A stretch of 6,695 nt of DNA from an uncultured Burkholderiales bacterium. Its GTDB lineage: Bacteria > Pseudomonadota > Gammaproteobacteria > Burkholderiales > Burkholderiaceae_E. The notes beneath the pieces were generated by a model. That model did not search any database, was not told the DNA's origin, and saw only the letters and a program-made list of their open reading frames with translations. Both the position numbers and the translations under genes were made by a program. Shown here one piece after another: positions 1 to 6,156 of this stretch. The stretch is from NCBI GenBank assembly GCA_903923345.1, contig CAIXXI010000042.1, positions 1 through 6,695 on the forward strand, given 5' to 3'. Numbering within the stretch: the stretch's first letter is position 1; each line of letters starts with the position of its first letter.

Positions 1-2
1 CA

Positions 3-260
3 GTTTGGGCAGAGCCCTTCGTGCCGTTGCGTGTGCCCAAGCTGTTCAATCTGCGCACCGATCCGTTCGAGATCGCCGATCACGTCGCGATGGACTACGA
101 CCACTGGCGCCTGGATCGCGTGTTCATGTTCGTGCCTGCGCAGGAGTTCATCGGCAAGTACATCGCCACGTTCAAGGAGTTTCCGCCCAGCCAGAAGGTC
201 GGTACCTTCTCGCTGGACGCGGTGCTGGCGAGCCTGTCTACGGGGCAAAGGGGCGGCTGA
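3..260 (+). CDS. Arylsulfatase, C-terminal fragment (5' end outside the window)
   Basis: The frame is open from the left edge and codes for 85 residues before TGA at 258-260, so only the C-terminal end of the protein is visible. It includes VPLRVPKLFNLRTDPFE, then DYDHWRLDR, FVPAQEFIG and FKEFPPSQKVGTFSLD. This is the typical tail of bacterial arylsulfatases (sulfatase family, alkaline-phosphatase fold), in which the PKLFNLRxDPFE strand is followed by a helix and a KEFPPxQKxxSF-like ending. The family hydrolyses sulfate esters, usually in the periplasm, using a formylglycine made from Cys or Ser near the N-terminus. That active site and any signal peptide lie outside the window, so activity and location cannot be judged. 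A strong terminator follows 53 bases downstream, so this is the last gene of its transcript. The GTG at 21 is an internal Val and not a start. Confidence 0.9.
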   Translation, partial: VWAEPFVPLRVPKLFNLRTDPFEIADHVAMDYDHWRLDRVFMFVPAQEFIGKYIATFKEFPPSQKVGTFSLDAVLASLSTGQRGG

Positions 261-313
261 TCCGTCCGTGCTGATTGCGAGAGGCCAGTCTGGCGCGCAA
301 TGGCAATGGTCCG

Positions 314-349
314 ATCCCCGGCAGAACATGGGTTCGCCGGGGATTTTTT
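314..349 (+). terminator. Rho-independent terminator of the arylsulfatase gene
   Basis: ATCCCCGGC (314-322) and GCCGGGGAT (336-344) form a perfect 9-bp stem around a 13-base loop, followed by a run of six T (344-349). It lies 53 bases after the arylsulfatase stop and about 20 bases before the best start of the next gene. Its position argues against the upstream ATGs at 300 and 306 as starts of the methyltransferase, because the terminator would then lie inside the coding sequence. Confidence 0.9.
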
Positions 350-368
350 CATTCATGATGCCGATTCG

Positions 369-1646
369 ATGAGCCCCCTCGCAGAACCCCCTATGGCTTC
401 GTCCGGGACGATGGATGACGTCCAGGCCTTCTACGAGCGCTACCCCTATCCCGGGCCGCTCGACAGCCTCGACGATTACCGCCGTCTGTGGGCCGACCCG
501 CAGCGGCGCCGCGCCGACCATCATCTGTTCCAGCCTGCCTTGCCCTACCGCGAGGACCCTTCGATCCTGATCGCCGGCTGTGGCACCTCGCAGGCGGCCA
601 AACACGCCGTCCGCTGGCCCGCAGCGCGAGTGACTGGCATTGATTTCAGCGCCACCAGCGTGCGCTGTACCGAAGAACTCAAGCACAGGCACAGGCTCGA
701 CAACCTGCAGCTGCACCAGCTTCCAGTCGAGCGCGTGGGTGAACTCGGCATGCAGTTCGACCAGATCGTCTGCACCGGCGTGCTGCACCATCTGGTCGAC
801 CCTGTCGCAGGACTGCAAGCGCTGCGCAGCGTGCTCAAGCCCGACGGCGTGATGCACCTGATGGTCTATGCGCCTTACGGACGCACCGGCATCTACCTGC
901 TGCAGGACTTCTGCCGGCGCATCGGGGTACCGGCCACCGAAGCGGGCATCTCCGACCTGATGATCGCAATGAAGTCATTGCCACCGGGTCATCCGCTGGA
1001 GCACCTGCTGCGACAGGCACCCGACTTCAAGCATGCCGCAGCCGTGGCCGACGCGCTGCTCAATCCGCAGGATCGCGCCTACTCGGTTCCACAGTTGTTC
1101 GAGTTCCTGGCCCAAGGTGGGCTGCGATTCGGCCGCTGGCTGAATCAGGCGCCGTACAGCCCACGCTGCGGCGTGATGGCCAAGCTTCCCCAGGCAGGCC
1201 GCATCGCCCGGTTGGCGGCCCCGGACCAGTTTGCGGCAATCGAACTGTTCCGCGGCACAATGGTGACGCACAGTGTGGTGGCCTGCCGCGACGACCATCC
1301 GCACGGTGCGCTGCCGTTTGACCTGGCCGCGCATTCCGACACCGCCTGGCGCGATTGGGTGCCCATCCGCCTGCCGGACACGATCTGCGTGCAGGAACGC
1401 TTGCCGCCTGGCGCAACCGCCGTACTGATCAACCGTACCCATACCTATCGCGACCTGGTGATGCCGATCGATGCCGCCGAGAAGCGCCTGTTCGATCGGG
1501 TGGACGGCGTCCGAACACTGGGCGAGATTGCGCAGGACGTACCCCCCAGGATGGCGCATGACTTCTTCGATCGGCTGAGTTGCTGGGATCAGGTGGTTTT
1601 CGACAAGTCACGCCCAAGCCCGGGGCTCGTTCGTCGAACTCATTGA
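369..1646 (+). CDS. Class I SAM-dependent methyltransferase with C-terminal extension domain
   Basis: The protein has 425 residues from the ATG at 369. The open frame runs back to 300, but that part overlaps the arylsulfatase terminator. ATGs at 393 and 411 are possible too, and none has a clear Shine-Dalgarno. An N-terminal FYERYPYPGP segment, also seen in other methyltransferases, precedes a Rossmann-fold core. Visible there are motif I LIAGCGTS (about residues 67-74), GIDFS for ribose binding (90-94), the motif IV region FDQIVCTGVLHHL (130-142) and LKPDG (156-160). The core should bind SAM and transfer its methyl group. The substrate is unknown. Residues about 349-415 (from TAVLINRTHTYRDL to DQVVFDK) form a separate all-helical or winged-helix-like ending that might bind a partner or substrate; this is inference. 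The gene converges on the aminotransferase with 18 bases between stop codons, and I see no terminator there. Confidence 0.88.
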   Translation: MSPLAEPPMASSGTMDDVQAFYERYPYPGPLDSLDDYRRLWADPQRRRADHHLFQPALPYREDPSILIAGCGTSQAAKHAVRWPAARVTGIDFSATSVRCTEELKHRHRLDNLQLHQLPVERVGELGMQFDQIVCTGVLHHLVDPVAGLQALRSVLKPDGVMHLMVYAPYGRTGIYLLQDFCRRIGVPATEAGISDLMIAMKSLPPGHPLEHLLRQAPDFKHAAAVADALLNPQDRAYSVPQLFEFLAQGGLRFGRWLNQAPYSPRCGVMAKLPQAGRIARLAAPDQFAAIELFRGTMVTHSVVACRDDHPHGALPFDLAAHSDTAWRDWVPIRLPDTICVQERLPPGATAVLINRTHTYRDLVMPIDAAEKRLFDRVDGVRTLGEIAQDVPPRMAHDFFDRLSCWDQVVFDKSRPSPGLVRRTH

Positions 1647-1664
1647 AACGGGTGCGTCCAAGCT

Positions 1665-2861
1665 TTAGCCTTCGGCCACGATGGCGGCCGCCGCATCGAG
1701 TCCGCCATCTCCGTGCGGGACACCGAGCGCCTTGAGCCCGGCGCCGATGCAGCCTAGCGTTCCCAGAAGCGAGTGCGCGCTGAGATGGCCCATGTGGCCG
1801 ACTCGGAAGAAGTCGTGCCATCGCGGGGAGTCGGGCGGCGCCATGCCGATTCCAATGCCGAGCGTCAGTCCAGCATGCTGCTCGGTCCATTCGCGCAGCC
1901 TGGTGCCGTGGCCGGGCAGCTCGATCGCGGTGACCGCATGACTGCGGTGCTCACGATCGCGCACGTTCAGGCGAACACCGCCAGGACGCTCCCACGCTTC
2001 GAATGCTGCCCAGACGGTGCGCGCGAGCCTCGCGTGCCGTGCCCACACCGCCTCGATGCCCTCCTCGCGGACGATCATGTCGAGCGATTCGCGCAGGCCA
2101 TGCAGATGGTGGGTCGGCGCAGTCCCGTTGAACCGCTGCGAGGGCGTGGGCGGATTGGCTCGCGGGCGCCAGTCGAAGTGGCCGGTAACACAATCGGCTC
2201 TACCCCGTGCACGGTCGGCACGATCGTTGAAGAACACGAACGCCATGCCGGGGGGCAGCATCAGGCCCTTTTGCGAACCGGCGATCAGCACGTCGACGCC
2301 CCAGGCGTCCATCTCGATGCGGTCGCAGCCCAGTGACGCAATGCAATCGGCCTGCAGGAGCGCCGGATGCGCTGCTGAATCGATCTCGCGGCGGATCGCT
2401 GCGAGATCGGCGCGCAGCGAGCTCGAGGTGTCGACGTGCACCACCAGCACCGAGCGAATTTCGTGGGTGCGGTCGGCGCGCAAGCGTTCACCGATGCGCG
2501 CGGGATCGATCGGCGATGCGCTCCCAAAATCCATCGTCTCGACCTGCAAGCCCAGCCCTTGTGCGATCTCGGCCCAACCGCGCCCGAAAGCGCCGGCTAA
2601 GGGCACGAGCACACGATCACCGCGCGAGTGCGTGTTCGCGAGCGACGCCTCCCAGGCGGTGTGCCCGTTTCCGATGTACATCGCGAGCTGCTGCTCGGTG
2701 CGCGCGACTCGCTTGAGGTCAGGCACGAGCGACTTCGTCATCTCGACGAGCGGCCCGGTATAGATGTTCGGCGAGGCCCGGTGCATTGCGCGCAGGACGC
2801 GTTCAGGAACAATCGAGGGGCCGGGAATGGCGAGGGTCTGAGGACCGTACGAGAGGCTCAT
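1665..2861 (-). CDS. PLP-dependent class V aminotransferase (alanine/serine-glyoxylate type)
   Basis: The protein has 398 residues from the ATG at 2861. It opens with LAIPGPSIVPERVLRAM, the standard start of the alanine-glyoxylate and serine-glyoxylate aminotransferase family. IGNGHTAWEA is the phosphate-cup region, and GDRVLVPLAGAFGRGW follows. The Asp of LQADCIASLG should hold the PLP ring nitrogen. GSQKGLMLPPGMAF carries the lysine expected to form the Schiff base, and FRVGHMGHLS near the end is the family's R-x-GHMGH motif. The length is usual for the family. Members move an amino group between serine, alanine or a similar donor and glyoxylate or pyruvate in the cytosol; the exact substrates cannot be read from sequence. 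The frame extends 26 codons upstream to a TTG at 2939, but the extra residues do not resemble the family, so the ATG is preferred, although it has no evident Shine-Dalgarno. It lies 135 bases downstream of higA on the same strand. Confidence 0.92.
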   Translation of the reverse strand: MSLSYGPQTLAIPGPSIVPERVLRAMHRASPNIYTGPLVEMTKSLVPDLKRVARTEQQLAMYIGNGHTAWEASLANTHSRGDRVLVPLAGAFGRGWAEIAQGLGLQVETMDFGSASPIDPARIGERLRADRTHEIRSVLVVHVDTSSSLRADLAAIRREIDSAAHPALLQADCIASLGCDRIEMDAWGVDVLIAGSQKGLMLPPGMAFVFFNDRADRARGRADCVTGHFDWRPRANPPTPSQRFNGTAPTHHLHGLRESLDMIVREEGIEAVWARHARLARTVWAAFEAWERPGGVRLNVRDREHRSHAVTAIELPGHGTRLREWTEQHAGLTLGIGIGMAPPDSPRWHDFFRVGHMGHLSAHSLLGTLGCIGAGLKALGVPHGDGGLDAAAAIVAEG

Positions 2862-2996
2862 CGGAGAGGGGCTTTCGAGTGCGATGGCGATCGGTGGATG
2901 TGGGGGGAATTGTCCCACGACGCAGCGGTGCTCACGCAACAGCGGTCCAGCAAATTGCAGACACTCAGCGTGTTACGCCCGTCCGACAGAGTGAGG

Positions 2997-3317
2997 TCAA
3001 GTCGCATCAACCATCTGGTCTGCCGCTTCTTTCCAGGGCCTGATCGTGGCCAGCGTCTTTGCCAACCCAACCTTCGCCACCTGAGTATCAAAGTCAGCCT
3101 GCAGCCTTAGCCACCAGCCATCGGTGAGCCCGAAGAAACGACACAGTCGAAGGTCGGTATCCGCTGTGATGGCGCGTCTGCCGGCAACGATCTCGCCGAT
3201 TCGCTGCGCGGGTACGCCGATCTCCTTGGCCAACCGGTAGTTACTCATCCCCAGCGGCTTGAGGAACTCCTCGGACAGCATCTCTCCTGGGGATACGGGC
3301 TTGAGCTTTTTGGTCAT
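2997..3317 (-). CDS. higA: HigA-family antitoxin (Xre-type helix-turn-helix)
   Basis: This 106-residue protein has the hallmark opening of HigA-type addiction-module antitoxins, PVSPGEMLSEEFLKPLGMS. A helix-turn-helix spans about residues 24-50 (SNYRLAKEIGVPAQRIGEIVAGRRAIT), and a dimerising C-terminal part contains RLCRFFGLTDGWWLRLQADFD. In this family the antitoxin binds and silences the HigB ribonuclease and represses its own promoter. The likely operator here is the palindrome at 3620-3634, upstream of higB. It is the second gene of the operon, 9 bases after the higB stop. The Shine-Dalgarno GAGG at 3328-3325 overlaps the higB stop codon and ends 7 bases before the ATG. Toxin-before-antitoxin order is normal for higBA. 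Identification is very secure; that the module works is inferred from intact motifs. Confidence 0.95.
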   Translation of the reverse strand: MTKKLKPVSPGEMLSEEFLKPLGMSNYRLAKEIGVPAQRIGEIVAGRRAITADTDLRLCRFFGLTDGWWLRLQADFDTQVAKVGLAKTLATIRPWKEAADQMVDAT

Positions 3318-3329
3318 AACAATGCCTCA
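3318..3329 (-). promoter_or_regulatory. higA ribosome-binding site overlapping the higB stop codon
   Basis: On the minus strand the higB end and higA start read TGAGGCATTGTT-ATG. TGA (3329-3327) stops higB, GAGG (3328-3325) is the Shine-Dalgarno, and seven bases separate it from the higA ATG at 3317-3315. A ribosome ending on higB would finish on the higA binding site, which suggests translational coupling of antitoxin to toxin. Confidence 0.75.
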
Positions 3330-3608
3330 GTGATAGTCCACGATCTCGACGTCTTCGGCGTCGCGCCCGGTCCACCTGAAACAGATCCGGAACTGGTCGT
3401 TCACCCGCAGGCTCCACTGACCTGCCCGCTCACCCTTCAGTTGTTCAAGTCTGTTGGCCGGCGGTGCGCGCAGATCGTCGATGCGACGCGCGAGGTCCAG
3501 TTGTTTGAGCTTGCGCAGCGCCGCACGCTCGATATTGACGAACCTTGCAACGCGCTTCAGCCCGAACAGTGCTTCGGTGTCGCCGCAGAAGAATGATCTG
3601 ATCGCCAC
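3327..3608 (-). CDS. higB: HigB-type toxin (RelE/ParE superfamily mRNA endonuclease)
   Basis: From the GTG at 3608 the product has 93 residues. It starts AIRSFFCGDTEALF and ends EDVEIVDYH, both typical of HigB toxins, which usually begin with IRSF and have about 90-95 residues. The middle carries DDLRAPPANRLEQLKGE followed by AGQWSLRVNDQFRICFRW, the conserved beta-sheet core. HigB cleaves mRNA on the ribosome; basic residues in this core and the C-terminal His are the probable catalytic set, judged from the family. The frame stays open upstream to a TTG at 3644, but those 12 extra codons lie over the promoter and operator and do not match the family, so the GTG is preferred. There is no Shine-Dalgarno before it, and the predicted transcription start falls on or next to the GTG, so translation may be leaderless. 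It is the first gene of the operon with higA. Confidence 0.93.
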   Translation of the reverse strand: MAIRSFFCGDTEALFGLKRVARFVNIERAALRKLKQLDLARRIDDLRAPPANRLEQLKGERAGQWSLRVNDQFRICFRWTGRDAEDVEIVDYH

Positions 3609-3615
3609 GAGAGCG

Positions 3616-3644
3616 ACAGTAACGCAATGCGTTATTAACGTCAA
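3616..3644 (-). promoter_or_regulatory. higBA promoter with palindromic operator
   Basis: On the minus strand, -35 TTGACG (3644-3639) and -10 TACTGT (3621-3616) are 17 bases apart. The -35 is close to consensus and the -10 is weak (three of six). Between and partly over them lies a perfect inverted repeat, TAACGCA-A-TGCGTTA (3620-3634). This is the probable site where HigA, alone or with HigB, shuts the promoter. Seven bases separate the -10 from the GTG start of higB. Confidence 0.7.
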
Positions 3645-3705
3645 GCGTGATTATGGAAACGTGCCAGACGTCGTGGTCGCAGCGGGCGCTACTACTCCCA
3701 CTCAA

Positions 3706-4580
3706 TCAACAATGATGGACAAAGCGGGCAATGGCGACAAGGTCGGCATCGGCGACCGGGCGTCTATCCCGGTAGGCGGAAATAAAAGTTTTCCACTGCC
3801 CTTGCACCTTGCTGCTCACCTCACCGTCAGGCAGCGCGGATAAAGGTTCCATGGGTAGACCGCAAGCTCATACGCCAAGTAGCCCGGGCCTGCCTCAACG
3901 AAATCGAAGAATATTGCTTGGCGGTGCCCTTCAGTGTCGGTCGTGACGAAGTTGTTCTGACCGTGTGCGTCCCCATGACACAGCACGCGGCTCAGTTCAC
4001 CCAAGGCGAGTATTTCATCGTGTAGCCGCAAGCCCAGCTTCTCGAATTGCGGGCGTAGTTCGCCCGTCATGGACGGCGCGCGAAGCAGACCGTCCAAGGG
4101 CCTTAGGAGCAGGTACTCCAGGTCAAGCACATAGAGGCTCGCGGGCCCCTGGTATCTCTCGCCTCCTTGGTGCAAGGCTGCCAATCCGTGCGCAAAGGCC
4201 TGAATGTCAGCTGTTGATTCACCCGTGAACTCACCATCCAGATACTCAAAGAGCATCAGCGTTCGGTCACCCTCCGGCAGCGGAACCTGTATGGCAATCT
4301 CGCCGGTCGCTGTCGTCACACAACGAGAAACCTGGCAACCGAAATGGGCCCAGTGCTCCAGCGCCGCAGCCTCGAACGTCACATTCGGGTGACCCCGTGG
4401 TCGCTCGGCGCATATTCTTGCCACAACGCGGCGCCCGCTTGCAAACCCCAATCGATAGACCTGATTGAAACTACGCCTCAGGAACTCACTTTCGACGACC
4501 TCACCAAGTCCATAGCGAACCTGCACGAGGGCGCCGATGCTGCTTGCCGTTGGCGTCGATTGCGCGATCTCCAGTTGCAT
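3706..4580 (-). pseudogene. Phosphotransferase of the aminoglycoside phosphotransferase/choline kinase fold, frameshifted and truncated
   Basis: The intact part (4580 to 3816, 254 codons) has an N-lobe with RRVVARI, a hinge FEYLDGE, Brenner's motif CHGDAHGQNN (residues 201-210; catalytic Asp204, Asn209) and metal-binding Asp226 in FFDFVEAGPGYLAYELAVYPWN. The family transfers phosphate from ATP to small molecules or proteins; no substrate can be named. Relatives continue for about 80-100 residues beyond this last motif, but here the frame stops soon after, at NLYPRCLTVR. In the frame one base back the expected continuation appears at once: LPDGEVSSK, GQWKTFISAYRDRRPVADADL, VAIARFVHHC. One lost base near 3834 explains the shift. 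That frame then meets TGA at 3708-3706, where relatives have Trp, and WL-x-G-like residues (LSGSSSARCDHDVW) continue in frame to about 3655, where the higBA promoter begins. The ATG at 4580 has GTGGGG five bases upstream. A short 254-residue product could still be made. Confidence 0.8.
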
Positions 4581-4848
4581 GTTTGCCCCACAGGAAAAGG
4601 GCCGCGATTATGCGGCAGTGGCGCCCAATTCGAACGGCCGCTTCTGGCCGGAAACTGCCGGTCAGCGCATGGCGGGCGTTCAATACCAATGGCTGAGGGC
4701 CAGGTCCGCCTCGGCAATAGAAACCGGCAGGCCAGGTTCAGCGCTGCGACGAGCAGGATCTGCGCCGGATCCTGAATCAGCCACCGGCTCAGCAACTCCA
4801 ACATGGGCTCGACAAGCTCAGCCACGTCGACCACGAAGAAGATGCCGG
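4581..4848. other. Gap between the PliG-like gene and the kinase pseudogene; contains a repeat and a doubtful small frame
   Basis: The gap holds repeat copy A (4630-4692) and the leader of the kinase pseudogene. On the minus strand, one frame overlapping the end of the PliG-like gene stays open from 4915 to 4478. Between about 4852 and 4700 it reads like two hydrophobic helices (LTGIFFVVDVAELVEPMLELL, then AQILLVAALNLACRFLLPRR). It has no Shine-Dalgarno at any candidate start (TTG 4852, GTG 4834, ATG 4804), and past 4692 it runs into the repeat and the phosphotransferase gene. It could be a small membrane protein, the remnant of one, or chance. Confidence 0.5.
4630..4692 (+). repeat. Dispersed intergenic repeat, copy A
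   Basis: CGAACGGCCGCTTCTGGCCG opens this copy, and CGCATGGCGGGCGTTCAATA lies near its end. CTGGCCGG (4644-4651) can pair with CCGGTCAG (4658-4665), with one G-T pair, to form a hairpin. The two blocks match copy C (6500-6592) in the same order and orientation, and the GCTTCTGG core also matches copy B (5649-5685) in reverse orientation. Confidence 0.6.
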
Positions 4849-5601
4849 TCAACCACCGGAGATCACGGCCTCGGCAATCTGGTAGTGCTCGTAGTCGTTG
4901 ACATCGATCGACCACTGGTCACCGCTCTTGCTGGCCTTCACCTTGGCATTAATGTCGGAGCTCACCTTGTCGCCGGCGAAGGTCAGCACACGCTTGAAAC
5001 CACCGGGCGGAGTCACATGCACCTCGGCGTTGCCCGGCTTGCCGCGGATCACGCCGAAGTCGCACTGTGCCGATCCCCGGGGCCCGCTTCCCATCCAGCA
5101 GGGCACCTGCCCGGTGGCGTGGTACGGCGTGCCCTTGACCTTGGCATCGCCTGCGGGAGCGTTCCCCAACGGGGACGCGGCCGTGGCAGCGCTGGTGATG
5201 CCGACGGTGAGCGTGTAGTTGGCCGTCTCGTTGCGGCGGGCGGCGCTGCGCATCAGGTAGACCCGAACCGTGTATTCCCCATCGGCCGGAAGCGGGCCTG
5301 TCCATTCATTGCCGCTGGTCGAGCCGACAAAGATGGCCTCGCCGTTGGAGCCGGGTGGCAGCACGTTGAAGTAGTTGGCGCTGTTGTCAGTCTTCAGCGT
5401 GACGCTCATGGCCTGGCCAGCCTTGGCACGCATTTTGTAGTCGATGGTCTTGTCGGCCTTGAGTGAGCCCTTCACCGTGGCCGACGAGGCGCCCTTTGTG
5501 AACTGCAGTGGCCTGGATTCGATGCCATCCGCAGCGAAAGCCCAGGAACTGCCGGCCACCAGAGCACACACCATCAACAGTCGCCCCATATGCAATCTCA
5601 T
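4849..5601 (-). CDS. Secreted two-domain protein with PliG-like (g-type lysozyme inhibitor) N-terminal domain
   Basis: This 250-residue protein starts with a classic signal peptide: RLHMGR, a hydrophobic stretch LLMVCALVAGSSW, and a probable cut after AFA (residue 23), so it should be periplasmic or exported. Residues about 28-135 form a beta-sandwich like PliG, the periplasmic inhibitor of goose-type lysozyme: QFTKGASSATVKGSLKADKT, AKAGQAMSVTL, then GEYTVRVYLMRSAARRNETA and NYTLTV. The R-x-x-x-R spacing in MRSAARRN (Arg118, Arg122) matches the PliG region thought to touch lysozyme; this is recalled knowledge. Residues about 150-250 are an extra domain absent from the short E. coli PliG (133 residues). 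It has two Cys (168 and 180) that could form a disulfide, and I do not recognise it. The ATG at 5601 has AAAGGGG eight bases upstream; a second ATG at 5589 is less likely. Lysozyme inhibition is probable by family but unproven here. Confidence 0.82.
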   Translation of the reverse strand: MRLHMGRLLMVCALVAGSSWAFAADGIESRPLQFTKGASSATVKGSLKADKTIDYKMRAKAGQAMSVTLKTDNSANYFNVLPPGSNGEAIFVGSTSGNEWTGPLPADGEYTVRVYLMRSAARRNETANYTLTVGITSAATAASPLGNAPAGDAKVKGTPYHATGQVPCWMGSGPRGSAQCDFGVIRGKPGNAEVHVTPPGGFKRVLTFAGDKVSSDINAKVKASKSGDQWSIDVNDYEHYQIAEAVISGG

Positions 5602-5648
5602 TGCGATGCCCCTTTGGATTCAGTTTGATGCTACCGAGCAATCCAGCT

Positions 5649-5685
5649 GTCGAACTGGCGCTCAGTCCAGAAGCGGCCGGTCGCA
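5649..5685 (-). repeat. Dispersed intergenic repeat, copy B (inverted), next to a short perfect hairpin
   Basis: Read on the minus strand this is GCGACCGGCCGCTTCTGG followed by ACTGAGCGCC. It shares GGCCGCTTCTGG with copy A and the GACCG...GCTTCTGG pattern with copy C, but points the other way. It overlaps GGTCGC-AA-GCGACC (5679-5692), a perfect 6-bp stem with a 2-base loop. No T-run follows on either strand, so this is not a standard terminator. It lies between vapC and the PliG-like gene. Confidence 0.5.
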
Positions 5686-5736
5686 AGCGACCCTTGATGA
5701 CCGAAAGCGCCCAACAGGCAACGCGGGTAAGCCGAC

Positions 5737-6156
5737 CTAATTTTTGGTCCAGTTCTCGACTTTCAGGCCCTTCACTCGCCCGAAGTCCTTCACATTGTTG
5801 GTGACGACAATCGCCTCCATGGCCCGCGCGTGTGCCGCAATCATCAGGTCAGCGGCGCCGAGCTGAGCCCCCCTGCGCTTCAAATCTACCCGGATTTCGG
5901 CGTAATGCTGGGCTGCTTCTTGCGGCCAATCCAAGACCGCCAGGTGCAGCGCGAGGCCGTCCAATACGGCTTGGTTCTGTTTGCGCTTGGCGGGGGCCGA
6001 GGCTTGCACGCCATAGGTCAGCTCGGCAAACGTAACGGCCGACATCACCTGCTGCTGCAGCGGAACCGTCTGTACTTTGACCGCCAGCGCGGACGATTCG
6101 CCTCGCATGAGAAAGATGCAGGTGTCGGTGTCCAGCATGAACAGAGGCGTCGTCAA
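5737..6156 (-). CDS. vapC: VapC-family toxin (PIN-domain ribonuclease)
   Basis: The product is a 139-residue single PIN domain. The acidic residues that bind the metal are all present: Asp9 in FMLDTDTCIFL, Glu45 in TFAELTYGV, Asp103 in LGAADLMIAAHA and Asp124 in TNNVKDFGRV. Family members cut tRNA or rRNA and are held inactive by VapB. The chosen start is TTG at 6156. It overlaps the vapB stop as TTGA and has the Shine-Dalgarno AGGAG eight bases upstream, inside the end of vapB. The ATG at 6138 would also leave the whole active site but has no ribosome-binding site. The overlap implies translational coupling, which keeps antitoxin ahead of toxin. All catalytic positions are intact, so the toxin is probably functional. 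No terminator is visible after it. Confidence 0.95.
   Translation of the reverse strand: MTTPLFMLDTDTCIFLMRGESSALAVKVQTVPLQQQVMSAVTFAELTYGVQASAPAKRKQNQAVLDGLALHLAVLDWPQEAAQHYAEIRVDLKRRGAQLGAADLMIAAHARAMEAIVVTNNVKDFGRVKGLKVENWTKN

Noticed and set aside
975..1559. A 194-codon open frame on the minus strand inside the methyltransferase.
   Set aside because: It has no recognisable motif and lies opposite a well-supported gene. Long antisense frames are common in high-GC coding sequence.
1773..2763. Long plus-strand open frames (187 and 248 codons) opposite the aminotransferase.
   Set aside because: They are Arg-, Ser- and Ala-rich shadow translations without domains, opposite a gene whose catalytic motifs are intact.
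2862..2996. Promoter for the aminotransferase, with TTGACC overlapping the higA stop.
   Set aside because: No acceptable -10 is found at 16-18 bases; only weak CGTAAC- or TAACAC-like hexamers occur, so I did not list it.
3609..3644. HigB N-terminal extension from TTG 3644.
   Set aside because: The 12 added residues are coded by the promoter and operator, and family members begin at the IRSF segment.
4537..5466. A 309-codon plus-strand open frame opposite the PliG-like gene.
   Set aside because: It has no start signal and no family motif, and it spans a gap plus the antisense of a gene with a signal peptide and good Shine-Dalgarno.
5679..5692. Perfect hairpin GGTCGC-AA-GCGACC as a terminator for vapC.
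   Set aside because: The stem is only 6 bp, the loop is 2 bases, and no T-run follows on the minus strand, so it is described only as part of the repeat region.
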